32,754 nucleotides of DNA from an uncultured Bacilli bacterium (GCA_910583685.1 CAJTXY010000008.1:1-32754), one strand, 5' to 3'; positions 23,158-32,372 are shown, counted from the stretch's first letter. Notes: a model not told the origin generated them from the sequence alone. A program made the numbers and translations.

Positions 23158-25062
23158 ATGAAATTTATAAAGAATCATAAAATGTTTATATTAGTAATCA
23201 CTGCCACAATACTAATGCTAATAGGACTATCTTATGCTTGGCTACAAATAACGCTAAAAGGAGAAAAAGAGTTAAAGGCAGGAGTAGGAACGTTACAATT
23301 AGAATTAAGTGATACAATGACAGATGGGATTAATGTAATGAATGCAACCCCTGTAACAGATGAAGAGGGACTGGCAACAATAGGGTATTCGTTTACTTTA
23401 GAAAACACAGGGACAATACCTAGTAGTTATGAAATATTTTTAGATGATCTACCACTTACAGAAGGACAAAATAGAATGGAGGATTCTTTCATCAAGTATC
23501 AATTAGTAAAAGATGAACAACAGGTAGGATTCAGTCTGTTAAACGAAATAGGAGAAAATCCAAAAAGATTATTAGATCTTGGAGAAATAGCCCCAAAAAC
23601 AAAATATAGTTATATTCTAAAAATGTGGATTGATGAAAATGCTACGTTAGAAGTAATGGGAACAGCCTTCAGAGGACAATTACGTGTAGAGGCAACACAA
23701 AGTACAAATAAAAAGGGCAATATAGAAAAGGTAATTTTTAATAAAGAAAATATTGGTCAAAAAGGAAGTATAGATACCAGTGATTCTGAGCAAGTCTTTA
23801 TTACTGGAGAGAATCCTAAAAATTATGTTTGGTATTCAGGAAAGCTTTGGAGAGCAATCTCTTACGATAAAGAAGATAAGAGTGTTAAACTAGTCACTCA
23901 ATGGAATATATCATCTCTTCCTTATAATCAATCAAACAATGTTCAATATGAAGGAAGCTATATGCAAGCCTGGCTAAATGATACTAGTGTCGATGGCTTT
24001 TTAGGAAATTTAAGAGAACCAGAAAAGTTTATAAAAACAGATAGTCTTTGGAATGTAACAGAGACAACAGAGATAACCAAACCCGAAAAAACAACAATGA
24101 TAACAAATGCTGTAGGTACTTTAAATGCTTATGAATACACCAAAAGTTATGATGGAACAACTTATAGTAATGGTTATTTAAATAATGGATTAAGTTTTCG
24201 ATTAATGAATCCATATAATAGTACAAATCGTGTGTGGTTTGTAAATAATGATGGAAGTTCAAGTAGATATGATCCTACTTATGCTTATGGAGTTCGACCA
24301 TCGATCAATCTAAAGCCAGGCTTAGAGATTATCACAGGTGATGGAAGCGAGCGTAATCCATATAGATTAAGTGGAGATAATGAAAAACCAGACCAAGGGA
24401 GGTTACTAAATACAAGATATAGTGGAGAATATGTAAGGTTTGGAACGGGAGAGAATAGTCTATATAGAATTGTAAGCAAAGAGTTTGGTGGAGTAAAATT
24501 GGTAAGTGCAGAACCATTAAAAACCAATAATAGTACACTGTTGAAGAAATTTAATACAGTAAGTGGCAATGCATCATACAATCCAGCCTCTGAAGCAAGT
24601 GAAATTGCCTTTTTCCTACATAATACTTATTTAAATCCTACCAATAAGTACCTAACACAAAAGCAGATAGAAATGATAATAGATACCCCTTGGTACCTTG
24701 GGGCCGTTGGAAGTGGCGGGAACTATAAATTAGCCAAATATAAAGATGAGTCTAGTAGCACTTTAACTACTGATCAAATAGAAACAAAGGTAGGATTATT
24801 AAGATTAGGGGAACAGTTAGCAAGCCAGTCCCAAAGACATATAGTAAAAGGGGCAACTGAGGAAACAGGGCTAACAGTAAATTACTGGTTGATAACCCCA
24901 TTTGATAATACAAAAGCAAGAAGTATAATAGCAAATGGTTATGCCTATTCTAACGATCCAACAAGTGAAGCGGCAATCAGACCTTGTGTTAATTTAAAAG
25001 AAAATATCAAAATTATAAGGGGAAGCGGATCGAAAAAAGATCCATTTGAAATATCAGAATAA
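23158..25062 (+). CDS. Surface protein with TasA/CalY-like head and two lectin-like modules
   Basis: 634 residues. Residues 8-28 are a TM/signal segment (MFILVITATILMLIGLSYAWL); the following region (about 30-180, with SFTLENTGTIPSSYEIFLDD) resembles the TasA/CalY/camelysin-type matrix proteins. Two modules of about 210 residues follow. The first ends with GVRPSINLK (378-386) and GDGSERNPY, the second with AIRPCVNLK (606-614) and GSGSKKDPF. The last module's W-L-I-TPF is the counterpart of WWTISP in the gene at 1-836. RBS AGGAGG lies 11 bp after the ftsW stop, so it is probably co-transcribed with ftsW. Likely exported and involved in surface or ligand binding; fold assignment (C-type lectin/FGE-like) is inference from signature motifs. 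Confidence 0.8.
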   Translation: MKFIKNHKMFILVITATILMLIGLSYAWLQITLKGEKELKAGVGTLQLELSDTMTDGINVMNATPVTDEEGLATIGYSFTLENTGTIPSSYEIFLDDLPLTEGQNRMEDSFIKYQLVKDEQQVGFSLLNEIGENPKRLLDLGEIAPKTKYSYILKMWIDENATLEVMGTAFRGQLRVEATQSTNKKGNIEKVIFNKENIGQKGSIDTSDSEQVFITGENPKNYVWYSGKLWRAISYDKEDKSVKLVTQWNISSLPYNQSNNVQYEGSYMQAWLNDTSVDGFLGNLREPEKFIKTDSLWNVTETTEITKPEKTTMITNAVGTLNAYEYTKSYDGTTYSNGYLNNGLSFRLMNPYNSTNRVWFVNNDGSSSRYDPTYAYGVRPSINLKPGLEIITGDGSERNPYRLSGDNEKPDQGRLLNTRYSGEYVRFGTGENSLYRIVSKEFGGVKLVSAEPLKTNNSTLLKKFNTVSGNASYNPASEASEIAFFLHNTYLNPTNKYLTQKQIEMIIDTPWYLGAVGSGGNYKLAKYKDESSSTLTTDQIETKVGLLRLGEQLASQSQRHIVKGATEETGLTVNYWLITPFDNTKARSIIANGYAYSNDPTSEAAIRPCVNLKENIKIIRGSGSKKDPFEISE

Positions 25063-25088
25063 AAGATTATAAAAATATGTGATAAAGA

Positions 25089-25126
25089 AAAAGTTCTTAA
25101 AAAATCTAGAACTTTTCTTTTTTTTT
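25089..25126 (+). terminator. Terminator upstream of comEA
   Basis: Stem AAAAGTTCT/AGAACTTTT (25089-25097 and 25108-25116), 10-nt loop, then a nine-T run after one C. Confidence 0.85.
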
Positions 25127-25151
25127 CGAATAATAAGATGGAGGTGATAAT

Positions 25152-25838
25152 ATGACGTTTACATATCGTTATCGAAAACAAATTATAGTTTTCTCATTCT
25201 TAATTATGATTGTATGTGGAGGAGGAGCTTTTCTTTTTATGACGTTAAAAGCAGAACCAGTAGAAGCAAAACAAATCCTAAAGGTGGAGAAAAAAGAAGA
25301 AAAGGAAGAAAAAAGGGTAGACATAAAAACATATAAAGTAGATATCAAAGGAGAAATTATAAATCCTGGGATCTATACTTTAAATAAAGATAGTAGGGTA
25401 ATTGATGTAATAACAGAAGCAGGAGGTCTAACAGAATTCGCTGATACTTCTGTGATTAATCTAAGTAAAAAAATAACAGACGAAATGGTAATTATTATCT
25501 ATAACTATGAGGAAGTAAAAGAATTTGCAAAAACAAAAGAAAGAGAGGCCATTCTTCAACAAAACTGTATGGAAGGAGGGAACTATGAACTAAAAAATGA
25601 TGCTTGTATAGAAAATAAGGAAGATACTATCTCCCTTCCTACTAATAGTAAAGTATCTCTTAATACCGCAACCAAAGAAGAGCTAATGACGCTTCCTGGC
25701 ATTGGAGAATCAAAAGCCATTGCCATCATAGAATACCGTGAACAAAATGGATTATTCGAAAAAATAGAAGATATAAAAAATGTAAGTGGAATTGGAGAGA
25801 ATGTTTTTGCTAAAATTCAGGAAAACATTACTACATAG
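25152..25838 (+). CDS. comEA: Competence DNA-binding protein ComEA
   Basis: 228-residue membrane-anchored DNA receptor of the natural transformation machinery. N-terminal TM helix (about 10-31), a charged Lys/Glu linker, an SLBB-like domain (about 60-120, VDIKGEIINPGIYTL, SRVIDVITEAGGL), and a C-terminal double helix-hairpin-helix (about 168-228: VSLNTATKEELMTLPGIGESKA and IKNVSGIGENVFAKI) that binds double-stranded DNA. A segment with two Cys (CMEGGNYELKNDAC) lies before the HhH region. RBS GGAGGTGAT. It overlaps comEC by 38 bp. Confidence 0.93.
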   Translation: MTFTYRYRKQIIVFSFLIMIVCGGGAFLFMTLKAEPVEAKQILKVEKKEEKEEKRVDIKTYKVDIKGEIINPGIYTLNKDSRVIDVITEAGGLTEFADTSVINLSKKITDEMVIIIYNYEEVKEFAKTKEREAILQQNCMEGGNYELKNDACIENKEDTISLPTNSKVSLNTATKEELMTLPGIGESKAIAIIEYREQNGLFEKIEDIKNVSGIGENVFAKIQENITT

Positions 25839-27882
25839 CTATCCCTTTTATCTAGTTTTAATAGGAGCATTACTATTTACTTTTCTTAACACAGTACTAC
25901 TTCCTACGAAAACTACTCTTACAGGAACAGAAACAAAAATATCAGGAATTCTAGAGGAATATAAAATAGATGGCAATCATTTACGTCTAAAAATAAAATA
26001 TAAAAAAGAATTTGTAGTAGGACATTATTATTTTGAGCTAAAAGAACAATTAGAAAACTTTGAAAAACAAGTAACCTTAGGTGATAAAATAGAAGTAAAA
26101 GGGAATTTACAATTGCCAAAAGAAAGTAGAGTAGAAAATGGTTTTTGCTATAGAACATATTTAAAAAATGAAAAAACCTTTTATTTAATGAATGTTGAAT
26201 ACTTACAGATAATAAGTCAAAATAAGAATATTTATTATATGATTAAGAACAAGATAAAACAAAAAATGAAAAAAGCAATAAAAAGTCAAAGATACTTAGA
26301 AACATTTATTTTAGGAGAGACCTCTAATTTGGATCAAGTGGTAGTAGAAAGCTTTAGAAGAAATGGCATTAGTCATTTATTTGCAATAAGTGGAATGCAT
26401 ATCAGTCTAATAAGTACAATCTTAATTTCTCTTTTTAAGAAAATAGGGGTAGGCGAGAAAAAAAGATATCAACTAGTAAGTATGTTTTTGCTTTTTTATT
26501 TAATTCTTACATTTAGTCCATCAGTTTTGCGAGCAACTCTATTTTTTATTTTATTTTCTATAAATAAATACTTCTATTTTTATATAAAGTCTTTTCACAT
26601 TTATTTGCTAACATTAAGTATTTGTCTTTTCATAAATCCATATTTTATTTATAGTATTGGCTTTCAATATTCTTTTTTGATTAGTGGAGCCCTTATTTTA
26701 GCAGAAAACTATATTAATAAAGGTAAAAATTATTTTAATAAATTATTAAAAACTTCCCTGCTTTCTTTCTTTACCAGTAGTATTATTACAATCTATCATT
26801 TTTATGAACTAAACTTTTTAAGTATTTTATATAATTTGTTTTTTGTACCATTAATATCGTATCTTATTTTTCCTCTTTCTCTTCTCACCTTTATTTTTCC
26901 AATCTTAGACTCTGTCTTAGCACTACTTATCTTACTGCTAGAAAAAGTCTCTTTATTTTTGGCAAATTTATCTTTTGGAAATATTATTTTAGGAAGACCA
27001 AATGGAATATTTATTACACTATATATTTTAATTTTCATTATCAGTTTATGGGAAATACAAAAGAGAAAGATTCTGCCTTTCTATCTTTATCTACCCTTAT
27101 TTCTAGGACAATTTCTCTGTCCAATGTTAGAAAATAATTCTTACTTGATGATGTTTGATGTAGGACAAGGAGAAAGTATTTTATTAAAATCAAAGCAAAA
27201 AACAATGCTAATTGATACAGGAGGTATAAAACATTTTAGAAAAGAGGGATTTAAATCGTCTAATTATCAGTCATTAGTAGATCAAATTACAATACCATAT
27301 TTAAAAAGTAAAGGAATTAGAAAAATCGATATTTTAATATTAACTCATGGCGATTATGATCACTTAGGTGAAGCAGAAACGATCATAAAAAAGTTCAAAG
27401 TAAAAAAAATATATATTAATAATAACAAAATGAACAATTTAGAAAAGAACTTGAAATTAAAAAGGAAAGTAGAAAAATTGGGGCCAGATGAAATCTTACA
27501 ATTAGGAGATGTTTCCCTCTATTCATTAAATGATGATTTAAAGGAGGAAAATGATAGTAGCATTATACTTTTAGCATCCGTTAAAAATATTAAAATATTA
27601 CTAATGGGGGATGCTAGTTGTAAGACAGAAAAAAGTATTCTAAAAAAATATAATTTACCCAAAATTGATATTTTAAAAGTGGGACATCATGGTAGTAAAA
27701 CCAGTAGTTGTGATATGTTTTTAAATGAGGTAGATCCATCTTTTGCCATAATATCGGCAGGGGAGAATAATAAGTTTCACCATCCTCATAAAATAATATT
27801 GGAACGTTTCCAAAAAAGAGGGATAAAATATTTTATAACGAGTAAACAGGGAAGTATCAAAATTCCTTTAATAAAAACATAA
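25801..27882 (+). CDS. comEC: Competence DNA-translocation channel ComEC
   Basis: 693 residues. It forms the membrane channel that brings single-stranded DNA into the cell during transformation. N-terminal TM helix and an OB-like domain (about 30-140), the 'Competence' membrane domain with the diagnostic SGMHISLI (197-204) and many TM helices (about 200-420), then a metallo-beta-lactamase-like domain: MFDVGQGES, LIDTGG, THGDYDH (H516, D518, D520, H521), VGHHGSKTSS and ISAGENNKFHHPH. The metal ligands are intact, as expected for an active nuclease-type domain. ATG 25801 (GGAGAG before it) lies inside comEA, so translation is coupled. Both genes appear functional. A pilus and ComFA would be expected elsewhere. 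Confidence 0.93.
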   Translation: MFLLKFRKTLLHSYPFYLVLIGALLFTFLNTVLLPTKTTLTGTETKISGILEEYKIDGNHLRLKIKYKKEFVVGHYYFELKEQLENFEKQVTLGDKIEVKGNLQLPKESRVENGFCYRTYLKNEKTFYLMNVEYLQIISQNKNIYYMIKNKIKQKMKKAIKSQRYLETFILGETSNLDQVVVESFRRNGISHLFAISGMHISLISTILISLFKKIGVGEKKRYQLVSMFLLFYLILTFSPSVLRATLFFILFSINKYFYFYIKSFHIYLLTLSICLFINPYFIYSIGFQYSFLISGALILAENYINKGKNYFNKLLKTSLLSFFTSSIITIYHFYELNFLSILYNLFFVPLISYLIFPLSLLTFIFPILDSVLALLILLLEKVSLFLANLSFGNIILGRPNGIFITLYILIFIISLWEIQKRKILPFYLYLPLFLGQFLCPMLENNSYLMMFDVGQGESILLKSKQKTMLIDTGGIKHFRKEGFKSSNYQSLVDQITIPYLKSKGIRKIDILILTHGDYDHLGEAETIIKKFKVKKIYINNNKMNNLEKNLKLKRKVEKLGPDEILQLGDVSLYSLNDDLKEENDSSIILLASVKNIKILLMGDASCKTEKSILKKYNLPKIDILKVGHHGSKTSSCDMFLNEVDPSFAIISAGENNKFHHPHKIILERFQKRGIKYFITSKQGSIKIPLIKT

Positions 27883-27916
27883 AAACGTAAATAAAGTGTT
27901 TTTTTCTCCCTTTTTT

Positions 27917-27945
27917 TTGAAAAACAAAATCCATAATGATATACT
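27917..27945 (+). promoter_or_regulatory. Promoter of the hydrolase-murF-ddl operon
   Basis: TTGAAA (27917-27922), 17-bp spacer, TATACT (27940-27945), 22 bp before the hydrolase ATG. Confidence 0.7.
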
Positions 27946-27966
27946 AATAGTAACTGGAGGAATACT

Positions 27967-28692
27967 ATGGAACTAAAGTTAGAAAACATTACAATTCACT
28001 ATATTCAGTATGGATGCAAAAAAGGGAAAGATATCATTCTATTGCACGGTTGGGGGCAAAATATTGAGATGATGAAGCCAATTGGGGACGCCCTTTCATC
28101 GAAGTATCATATTACAATATTAGACTTTCCCGGTTTTGGAGAAAGTAAGGAGCCATCTGTTGCATGGAAAGTAGAAGATTATGCAAATGTAATAGAGCAG
28201 ATGGTAGAAAAATTGAAAATAGAAAAACCAATTATAATGGGCCACTCCTTTGGAGGCAGAGTAGCAATTTATTACAGTGCATACCACTCAATTGAAAAAC
28301 TGGTTCTATTCGCCAGTCCTTGCTTTAAAATTTATAATTCTGATAATGTAAAAGTTCGCCTATTAAAACAAATGAAAAAACTACCAGGAATGAATAAGTT
28401 TGGGGAATATATGAAAAAACATATCGGCTCAAGAGATTATAAAGCAGCAAGTGAGGGAATGAGAAAAACATTCGTAAATGTAGTCAATGAGGATCTAGGA
28501 AAATACGCCAAAGAAATAGAAGAACCAACTTTAATTATTTGGGGAGAAAGTGATCAAGAAGTAACATATGAAGAGGAAAAAATGATAGAAGCGGCAATGC
28601 CAGACGCAGCCTTAATTACACTCCCAGGAAGTCATTATGCATATTTAGAAAACTTACCTCAGGTGATAAAAATATTAGAAAGTTTTTTATAG
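27967..28692 (+). CDS. Alpha/beta-hydrolase
   Basis: 241 residues with a complete alpha/beta-hydrolase fold: oxyanion segment LLHGWGQN (about 24-31), nucleophile elbow GHSFGG with S94, acid D196 (GESDQEV) and H223 (GSHYAYLE). A serine esterase/lipase/thioesterase-type enzyme; the substrate is unknown. RBS CTGGAGG. murF begins ten bases after its stop, so it leads an operon with murF and ddl, though a role in wall metabolism is only a positional guess. No signal peptide; cytoplasmic. Confidence 0.9.
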   Translation: MELKLENITIHYIQYGCKKGKDIILLHGWGQNIEMMKPIGDALSSKYHITILDFPGFGESKEPSVAWKVEDYANVIEQMVEKLKIEKPIIMGHSFGGRVAIYYSAYHSIEKLVLFASPCFKIYNSDNVKVRLLKQMKKLPGMNKFGEYMKKHIGSRDYKAASEGMRKTFVNVVNEDLGKYAKEIEEPTLIIWGESDQEVTYEEEKMIEAAMPDAALITLPGSHYAYLENLPQVIKILESFL

Positions 28693-28702
28693 GAGGATTT
28701 TT

Positions 28703-30313
28703 ATGATTTTATATTATTTATTATTAATTTTTATTTTTTTCTGTTTTCTTTATAAAAGTAGAAAAAGTCTATATATGTTACAGCAGAATTTATATAATGA
28801 AAATAATCGTTATTTAAAATGGGTAATAAAAAATAAAAAGGATTTTCTAAATCTAGAACTTATAATTATGTTTATCGCGGCAGTTGGCTATTTTATAACA
28901 TTTGATTTAGAAATGATTCCTAATATTTTACTAATTTTATTAATGATATTATATGGAGTCGAAATAATACACTTAGAGCACGAAAAAGCAAGAGAACAAA
29001 AGAAAATTTCCTTTAAAATAACAGCACGCATTAAGCGATTAATCATAACCCTTAGTATTTTAATGATAATACCAATTATCTGTTTCATCTTAAATAAGGA
29101 TCAATCTGTTACTTGTTGGCTCATTATATTTATAATAACTATTCTTGTATATTTAAACGGATTTATAGTCTATCTTACGAATATCATTAATAAACCAATA
29201 GAGAAATGCGTATTCTTATACTATAAGACAAAGGCTCAAAATAAATTAAAGAGTATGTCTAATTTAAAAATTATTGGTATTACTGGTAGTTATGGAAAAA
29301 CAAGTAGTAAAAATATTTTAAGTGATATTTTAAATATTAAATATAATGCACTACCAACACCCAAAAATTTAAATACATTTTATGGCCTTATGATTACAGT
29401 AAATAATCATTTAACAAAGTTCGATGACATCTTTATCGCAGAAATGGGGGCATATGTCAAAGGAGAAATTAAAGGACTTTGTAAATTAGTAAAGCCCAAG
29501 TATGGAATCTTAACAAAAATTGGAAAAGCACATTTAGAGTCATTTGGTAGTGAAGAGAATATTAGAGATGGAAAGTTTGAATTAATTGAGTCCCTTCCAT
29601 TAGATGGAATTGGTGTTTTAAATAAGGATGACGAAAAACAAGTAAGTTATAACTTAAAAAATAAGTGTCGTATACTTTGGATTGGTATCGATAGTGAAGA
29701 GGTTGATGTTCGAGCTACAGATATTAAATGCTCATCTATTGGAACAAGCTTCAATATTGTATTAAAAGATGATAAGAAAAAATATGCATTTACTACAAAA
29801 CTTTTAGGAAAACACAATGTATATAATATACTAGCAGGAATTGCTCTAGGACTTGAGTTTGGAATTACAATAGAACAATTACAACAAGCCGTTTTAGGGG
29901 TAAAACCAGTGCCACATCGTCTAGAACTAAAGAGACTAGGAAACTTTTATCAAATTGCAGATGATTATAACTCTAATCCAGTGGGGGCAAAAAATGCTTT
30001 AGAAGTATTAGGAATGATGCCAGGATTAAAAGTAGTAGTAACTCCAGGAATGATAGAACTAGGTCGTGATGAAGAGAAGATAAATGAAGAATTTGGATCT
30101 CAAATCGCTGATGTCGTAGATTATGCAGTCTTAATCGGTGAGAAGAAAACCAAACCGATCTATAATGGGTTACGTAAGAAAAACTTTGACGAAAAAAGAA
30201 TTGTTGTATATAATGATGTAAGAGAGGCTTTTACATTTATTAATAGTCTAACAGGAAAACAAGATGTGTATGCATTATTTGAAAATGATTTGCCAGATAC
30301 TTATAATGAATAG
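28703..30313 (+). CDS. murF: MurF-type ligase with an N-terminal membrane domain
   Basis: 536 residues. Joins D-Ala-D-Ala to the UDP-MurNAc-tripeptide using ATP. The Mur ligase part begins at P-loop GITGSYGKTSS (192-202), with AEMGAYVKGEI (metal/UDP region), PVPHRLE (interdomain hinge) and the C-terminal DDYNSNPVGAKNALEVL and VVTPGMIELG. Before it lies a ~180-residue extension with about five TM helices (3-18, 50-68, 72-88, 110-130, 137-158), absent from classical MurF (about 450 residues), which would place the ligase at the membrane next to lipid-linked wall synthesis. ddl follows after 11 bp. RBS AGGAGG. No Cys4 zinc ribbon as in MurT, so MurF is preferred. Confidence 0.9.
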   Translation: MILYYLLLIFIFFCFLYKSRKSLYMLQQNLYNENNRYLKWVIKNKKDFLNLELIIMFIAAVGYFITFDLEMIPNILLILLMILYGVEIIHLEHEKAREQKKISFKITARIKRLIITLSILMIIPIICFILNKDQSVTCWLIIFIITILVYLNGFIVYLTNIINKPIEKCVFLYYKTKAQNKLKSMSNLKIIGITGSYGKTSSKNILSDILNIKYNALPTPKNLNTFYGLMITVNNHLTKFDDIFIAEMGAYVKGEIKGLCKLVKPKYGILTKIGKAHLESFGSEENIRDGKFELIESLPLDGIGVLNKDDEKQVSYNLKNKCRILWIGIDSEEVDVRATDIKCSSIGTSFNIVLKDDKKKYAFTTKLLGKHNVYNILAGIALGLEFGITIEQLQQAVLGVKPVPHRLELKRLGNFYQIADDYNSNPVGAKNALEVLGMMPGLKVVVTPGMIELGRDEEKINEEFGSQIADVVDYAVLIGEKKTKPIYNGLRKKNFDEKRIVVYNDVREAFTFINSLTGKQDVYALFENDLPDTYNE

Positions 30314-30324
30314 GAGAAGATAGA

Positions 30325-31542
30325 ATGAAAATTAAAGTAGGTGTTATTTTTGGTGGTGAAACAGTAGAGCATGAAGTAAGTATTATTTCTGCTGTACAGG
30401 CAATGGCCAAAATGGACCAAGAGAAATATGAAATTATACCAATCTATATCACAAAAGATGGTGATTGGTATACAGGAGAAATGCTTAAGGACATTGATTA
30501 CTATGGGGATCTAGGACTACTAAAAAAATACGCAAAAAATGTTGTATTATATAAAAGAAAAGGTGCATTTGTCCTTCAGACAAAGGGATTCTTTAAGCGA
30601 ATTATAAAAGAAATTGATATTGCATTCCCAATTGTTCATGGTACCAATGTTGAAGATGGTGTTTTACAAGGTTATCTACAAACAATTGGCATTCCTTTTG
30701 TAGGACCAGATACTTATGCTGCTGTAGTAGGGCAAGATAAAGTATATATGAAAAGTCTTTGGGCTTTAGATGAACTACCAATGACTAACTTTGTATGGTT
30801 TTATGATAGTAAGTATCGTCAAAATCAAGAAGAAACTATAAAACAGATAAATAAGTTAAAATACCCAGTAATTGTAAAACCTGCTTCTACTGGAAGTAGT
30901 ATTGGAATTGGGATTGTTCGTAAAAAAGAGGAATTAGCAAAAGCAATTGAAGAAGCAATTCAATATGATCATAAAATTTTAGTAGAAGAATTAGTAGAAA
31001 ACTTAAAAGAAGTAAACATTAGTGTACTTGGTAATAGTGATCATACTACATTAAGTGAAATAGAGGAAGTACTTCCAAGTAAAGATTTCCTAACATACGA
31101 AGATAAATATATTGGAAATGGAAAAGTAAAAGGAAAAGGTGGTTATAAACAACCTGTCAAAACTTCAAAGGGAATGTTATCAGCAAGTAGAAAAATTCCA
31201 GCAGATTTAACAGCAAAACTAAAAAAAGAAGTAGCGGAAGTAGCAGAAAGAGCTTTTAAAGCATTAGGATCATCTGGATGCTGTCGAATTGATTTTCTAA
31301 TTGATGAAAAAGCCAAAAAGGTATATGTAAATGAAATTAACTCTATCCCAGGTTCCCTTGCTTTCTATTTATGGGAAGCAAAAGGTGTAAACTATACATC
31401 GCTTTTAGATGATATGATTAATATTGCAGTAAAAGATTATAAGAAAAGATGTAGTAAAACCCACTCTTTTGATAGTAATATTCTAGAAGGCTTTCGTGGA
31501 ACAAAAGGATTAAAAGGAATGAAAGGAAAATTAGGGGAGTAA
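30325..31542 (+). CDS. ddl: D-alanine-D-alanine ligase family (ATP-grasp)
   Basis: 405 residues. Makes D-Ala-D-Ala for MurF. ATP-grasp features: N-terminal VGVIFGGETVEHEVSI with the family Glu, the ATP-binding KPASTGSSIGIG, and the metal ligands near the C-terminus in CRIDFLIDE and VNEINSIPG. The end of the ligase reads NSIPGSLAFYLWE rather than the more usual IPGMTS-MYPKLWE of classical Ddl, and the loop GGYKQPVKTSKG is longer, so it belongs to a divergent subfamily. A basic tail of about 30 residues (KGLKGMKGKLGE end) extends past the fold. The acceptor could in principle be D-Ala or another D-amino or hydroxy acid; pairing with murF favours D-Ala-D-Ala. Confidence 0.88.
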   Translation: MKIKVGVIFGGETVEHEVSIISAVQAMAKMDQEKYEIIPIYITKDGDWYTGEMLKDIDYYGDLGLLKKYAKNVVLYKRKGAFVLQTKGFFKRIIKEIDIAFPIVHGTNVEDGVLQGYLQTIGIPFVGPDTYAAVVGQDKVYMKSLWALDELPMTNFVWFYDSKYRQNQEETIKQINKLKYPVIVKPASTGSSIGIGIVRKKEELAKAIEEAIQYDHKILVEELVENLKEVNISVLGNSDHTTLSEIEEVLPSKDFLTYEDKYIGNGKVKGKGGYKQPVKTSKGMLSASRKIPADLTAKLKKEVAEVAERAFKALGSSGCCRIDFLIDEKAKKVYVNEINSIPGSLAFYLWEAKGVNYTSLLDDMINIAVKDYKKRCSKTHSFDSNILEGFRGTKGLKGMKGKLGE

Positions 31543-31543
31543 A

Positions 31544-31564
31544 ACACCCTAATTTTTTAGGTGT
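31544..31564 (+). promoter_or_regulatory. Hairpin over the RBS of the amidotransferase gene
   Basis: ACACCCTAA (31544-31552) pairs with TTAGGTGT (31557-31564), one bulged C. The right arm contains GGTG, the only RBS-like sequence before ATG 31568, so the hairpin may restrict translation. It could also be a weak attenuator after ddl, since its loop is T-rich. Confidence 0.4.
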
Positions 31565-31567
31565 AAT

Positions 31568-32182
31568 ATGAAAAAGCTAGGAATACTAATACGACCTGAA
31601 AATACAGAGGAAGAAAACAATGGATATTTTCAAATTGCAAGAAAAAATGAATTGGAAATTGTCTATTTAGATGCCAAGGAAAGAAAAGACGAATTTTATA
31701 AAAAATGTGAACAGTGCAATGGATTTTTACTAACAGGAGGAAATCAAAATGATTGGTATGATGATATGATAATTGAATATGCCTTGAAAGAGCAAATACC
31801 ACTTTTGGGTATTTGTCAAGGAATGCAATCAATGGCAATTTATAAAAGTGGAACAAATACAGTAAAAATAGGAAATAACTCTCACCATTTGCCCAATAAA
31901 AAAAGACATAATGTTTTATTGAAAAATGGGAAATTAAAAGAAATACTAGCAAAAGAAACAATAACAGTAAACTCTTATCATTATGAAACAGTAGAGTCTT
32001 CTAATCTTTTTGAGATCACAGGCTATAGTGAAGATGGATTAATTGAGGTAGTCGAAAATAAGAATCATCCCTTTCAAATCGGTGTACAGTGGCATCCTGA
32101 GAGAATGACAGATGATCTAGACCAGCAAAAAATAATAAGTTATTTTATAAATGCAATCAAAACTAAAAATAATTATAAATAA
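31568..32182 (+). CDS. Class I glutamine amidotransferase-like hydrolase (peptidase C26)
   Basis: 204 residues of the gamma-glutamyl hydrolase/PuuD group. Nucleophile C83 in LLGICQGMQ, H176 and E178 in QWHPER, and the oxyanion-side LLTGGNQNDW. It lacks a fused synthetase domain, so it is likely a stand-alone gamma-glutamyl amide hydrolase; substrate unknown. It lies 25 bp after ddl and may be read through from that operon; the RBS is weak and inside a hairpin. GatD (MurT partner) was considered, but there is no MurT here. Confidence 0.85.
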   Translation: MKKLGILIRPENTEEENNGYFQIARKNELEIVYLDAKERKDEFYKKCEQCNGFLLTGGNQNDWYDDMIIEYALKEQIPLLGICQGMQSMAIYKSGTNTVKIGNNSHHLPNKKRHNVLLKNGKLKEILAKETITVNSYHYETVESSNLFEITGYSEDGLIEVVENKNHPFQIGVQWHPERMTDDLDQQKIISYFINAIKTKNNYK

Positions 32183-32251
32183 AATATAAAGGTTCCAAAA
32201 AAACTAGAAATTGATATTTACTCCATATTATCATTTCAAATCAAAACAGTG

Positions 32252-32284
32252 AAAACTCTATTCGTTTCATAATAGAGTTTTTTT
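32252..32284 (+). terminator. Rho-independent terminator
   Basis: 11-bp stem AAAACTCTATT/AATAGAGTTTT (32252-32262 and 32271-32281), 8-nt loop, T tract. It ends the murF-ddl-amidotransferase unit and insulates the collagen-like gene. Confidence 0.8.
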
Positions 32285-32372
32285 ATTTATATAGAAATTA
32301 ACAAAATACGATGTATATGCACTATTCGGTTTTTTTATTGAACATATATTATATTAGAAAGGAGAGAAAAAT

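Noticed and set aside
27883..27916. Terminator after comEC
   Set aside because: Only about five A-T-rich pairs can form before the T run; too weak to call.
28703..32182. MurT/GatD lipid II amidation pair
   Set aside because: The ligase has the MurF DYNSNP signature and no Cys4 zinc ribbon, ddl follows directly, and the amidotransferase is of the gamma-glutamyl hydrolase type and not adjacent.
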